From assembly GCA_017404125.1 (NCBI GenBank), contig JAFRCZ010000075.1, positions 1 through 7,847 of the forward strand: DNA of 7,847 nucleotides, in the 5' to 3' direction. The notes below the pieces were generated by a model. It was not told the DNA's origin, did not search any database, and saw only the letters and a program-made list of their open reading frames with translations. This document shows positions 6,683 to 7,847 of this stretch, in pieces. The translations under genes were made by a program, and so were the position numbers. Each line of letters begins with the position of its first letter. Position 1 is the stretch's first letter. This DNA is from Methanobrevibacter sp. Its GTDB lineage: Archaea; Methanobacteriota; Methanobacteria; Methanobacteriales; Methanobacteriaceae.

Positions 6683-6814
6683 TTCTAATATATGAAAATA
6701 ATTCCAATAAATTAAAACTATTCCATTTAATTAGAATTATTCTATTTAATTAAAATTATTCTAATAAATTAAAATTGTTCTCATTAATCAAAATAGTTTG
6801 CATAGATTCGAAAA
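6682..6814 (+). repeat. Tandem array of a 19-base unit
   Basis: Six head-to-tail units begin at 6682, 6701, 6720, 6739, 6758 and 6777, all exactly 19 bases long. The diagnostic C falls at 6685, 6704, 6723, 6742, 6761 and 6780. The best-conserved unit is ATTCTAATAAATTAAAATT (6758-6776). A decayed seventh unit may occupy 6796-6814. The array starts within the last bases of the HEPN-AP2 coding region and runs up to the promoter of the zinc-ribbon gene. There are no spacers, so it is not a CRISPR array. Confidence 0.85.
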
Positions 6815-6830
6815 TTAATTTTTATAAAAA
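6811..6830 (+). promoter_or_regulatory. Candidate promoter of the zinc-ribbon gene
   Basis: AAAATTAATTTTTATAA (6811-6827) contains a TATA-like TTATAAAA (6822-6829). At normal spacing the start site would fall close to the ATG codons at 6848 and 6851, suggesting a very short leader. However, GGGTTGA (6836-6842) could be a weak ribosome binding site. The core is a one-base indel away from that upstream of the HEPN-AP2 gene. Confidence 0.4.
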
Positions 6831-6847
6831 TATTTGGGTTGAAAAAT

Positions 6848-7468
6848 ATGATGTCTGATTTCAAGTATTGTCCAATGTGTGGAACCAAAAGAGATGATGA
6901 TAGCCAATTCTGTAAAAAATGTAATTTTGAATTTTTAGTTGGAAAGTATGTTAAGTTAGATGAAGAAATTCCATCTCAAGATGAAGAAATTAATGTTGAA
7001 AAAGTCTCTCAAGAAGAGTTTGTTGAATCAAATGATATTCTAAAACAAAATCGTAATAAAATTAACTATTGTGTTGCTAAGTATCTAAATAATGAATTGG
7101 ATATTCAATATAAAGGAAAGTATGATAAAATTATCGATATTAGCATCACTGAGTATATATCATACAGTTTAAATAACACAGTTTATCAAAATTTATCTGG
7201 TGATTGCCTTAAGAATATTGAAAAATCAATTCATGATGAAAAATTTATAGAATCAAAAAATATTTTCATTCAATGGATTCTTGAAAATAGGGGAATATTG
7301 CCAGGTACTGCAATCAGTCAATATAAAGATCCAATTCAAATGAATGTTGACAATTTGGAAAAATTGCTTTCATTATATCTGATTGATAGTGAAGAAAATA
7401 AAAAGTTCATAAATTTATTGAATGAATATTTGGATTTTGAAAATGAGTTTTTAGAAAATTTAATTTAA
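6848..7468 (+). CDS. Small zinc-ribbon protein of unknown function
   Basis: The protein has 206 residues from the ATG at 6848. Residues 8-25 are a short zinc ribbon, C8-P-M-C11 and C22-K-K-C25 with ten residues between the pairs, followed by NFEF as in many small zinc-ribbon proteins. An acidic, Glu/Ser-rich linker spans about 33-66. The rest (about 70-206) is predicted by eye to be mostly helical with no motif I recognise; there is no signal peptide or transmembrane segment. A TTG at 6839 would add three residues, but the GGGTTGA at 6836-6842 overlaps it and fits better as a ribosome binding site for 6848; ATG 6851 is also possible. Base composition looks lower in G+C than in the cell-wall genes: 12 of 60 bases at 7081-7140 against 25 of 60 at 4561-4620. 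That is only a spot check. The gene is in the same direction as the HEPN-AP2 gene. Confidence 0.75.
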   Translation: MMSDFKYCPMCGTKRDDDSQFCKKCNFEFLVGKYVKLDEEIPSQDEEINVEKVSQEEFVESNDILKQNRNKINYCVAKYLNNELDIQYKGKYDKIIDISITEYISYSLNNTVYQNLSGDCLKNIEKSIHDEKFIESKNIFIQWILENRGILPGTAISQYKDPIQMNVDNLEKLLSLYLIDSEENKKFINLLNEYLDFENEFLENLI

Positions 7469-7537
7469 ATTTTCTTTTAATGATTTTTTAATATAATTTT
7501 GATGGTGATTTTTTCAATTAAATTTTTGAAAATATTA

Positions 7538-7549
7538 TTTTTTAAAAAA
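7538..7549. terminator. Shared bidirectional terminator between convergent genes
   Basis: TTTTTTAAAAAA is a perfect palindrome giving a T6 tract on both strands, between the stop codons of the zinc-ribbon gene and the tautomerase gene. Additional T-runs at about 7483-7488 and 7509-7514 serve the + strand. Oligo-T tracts are the normal archaeal termination signal. Confidence 0.5.
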
Positions 7550-7571
7550 GAGAAATATGGTAGAAATGAAA

Positions 7572-7760
7572 TTATTTTCTATCAATTAATAATTCACCAG
7601 CTACTCCAATGCTTTCTGGAGGTAAAGCTTCTACCAATACAGTGATTGCTTCAATAGGCAATCCATAAGCTTCAGCTACAGTTTCACTAACTTTTTTTAC
7701 CATTTCTCTTCTATTTTCCACACTTATATTTGGATTTCCAACGATTGTTACAACAGGCAT
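7572..7760 (-). CDS. 4-oxalocrotonate tautomerase-family protein (archaeal DmpI-like)
   Basis: This is a complete 62-residue member of the tautomerase superfamily, whose subunits assemble into hexamers or similar oligomers and use an N-terminal proline, exposed by methionine removal, as the catalytic base. The protein begins MPVVTIVG, so Pro1 is present. The conserved PxxxI/V turn (Pro34) and the ending ESIGVAGELL match the family's C-terminal hairpin. Aligned without gaps to the Pseudomonas 4-OT sequence as I recall it, Arg11 is Ile and Arg39 is Thr. The classical substrate-binding arginines are therefore absent and the aromatic-degradation reaction is unlikely. Physiological substrate is unknown. 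The start is supported by GGATGTGA (minus strand, 7772-7765) four bases before the ATG and by the need for Pro at position 2. It converges on the zinc-ribbon gene and has its own upstream TATA box. Confidence 0.88.
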   Translation of the reverse strand: MPVVTIVGNPNISVENRREMVKKVSETVAEAYGLPIEAITVLVEALPPESIGVAGELLIDRK

Positions 7761-7799
7761 TTTTTCACATCCTTTATTGATTGTTTTTAGTTTATTTTT

Positions 7800-7814
7800 T
7801 TTATTATAAATTTA
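7800..7814 (-). promoter_or_regulatory. TATA-type promoter of the tautomerase gene
   Basis: On the minus strand AAATTTATAATAA (7813-7801) is a TATA-like element about 45 bases upstream of the start codon. It predicts a transcription start near 7780 and a leader of about 20 bases that contains the GGATGTGA ribosome binding site. Confidence 0.5.
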
Positions 7815-7847
7815 TTTTCTTAATTGGTTTAATTATTCGAATATTAT

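Noticed and set aside
6682..6814. CRISPR array.
   Set aside because: The 19-base units are directly adjacent without spacers, are too short and diverged, and no cas gene is nearby.
7502..7645. A 47-codon + strand ORF starting ATG at 7502, overlapping a GGTGAT sequence.
   Set aside because: The GGTGAT overlaps the start codon rather than preceding it, the predicted peptide has no recognisable motif, and its second half runs antisense through the tautomerase gene.

Overview
The window is AT-rich archaeal DNA. The best-supported origin is a pseudomurein-walled methanogen of the Methanobacteriales, probably Methanobrevibacter or a close relative. The reasons are three adjacent cell-wall genes typical of that group (a short CarB-like ATP-grasp ligase, a MraY-type lipid-carrier transferase and a Mur ligase), a HycI-type hydrogenase maturation protease, TATA-type promoters, oligo-T termination tracts and GTGA/GGTGAT-like ribosome binding sites. 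The genus is inferred from gene content, not from a database match.

Layout. 1-570 holds the 3' part of a HycI-like hydrogenase maturation endopeptidase, cut by the left edge. 732-4967 is the pseudomurein block: an ATP-grasp ligase (732-1871), a polytopic MraY-like transferase (2154-3227) and a Mur ligase with an intact P-loop (3321-4967), all on the + strand. The gaps between them (161, 282 and 93 bases) hold TATA boxes, AT-rich inverted repeats and T-tracts, so each gene may have its own promoter. 5036-6682 encodes an unusual protein: an N-terminal HEPN/DUF4145-like helical domain with an RNDVYH motif, followed by three AP2-like repeats separated by basic linkers. A tandem array of a 19-base unit starts at its stop codon and fills much of the gap to a small zinc-ribbon protein of unknown function (6848-7468). 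On the opposite strand, 7572-7760 encodes a 62-residue tautomerase-family protein. No intergenic stretch exceeds 300 bases, and no RNA gene, CRISPR array or transposon is visible.

How they fit together. In the expected pathway Mur-type ligases build the all-L peptide on a UDP-linked precursor, and the MraY-like enzyme moves the precursor to a membrane lipid phosphate. The ATP-grasp protein probably makes another amide or peptide bond in the same route. The HEPN-AP2 protein and the zinc-ribbon protein share a promoter-like core and flank the 19-base array. They look like an accessory pair with a possible nucleic-acid role, and are the least explained part of the window.
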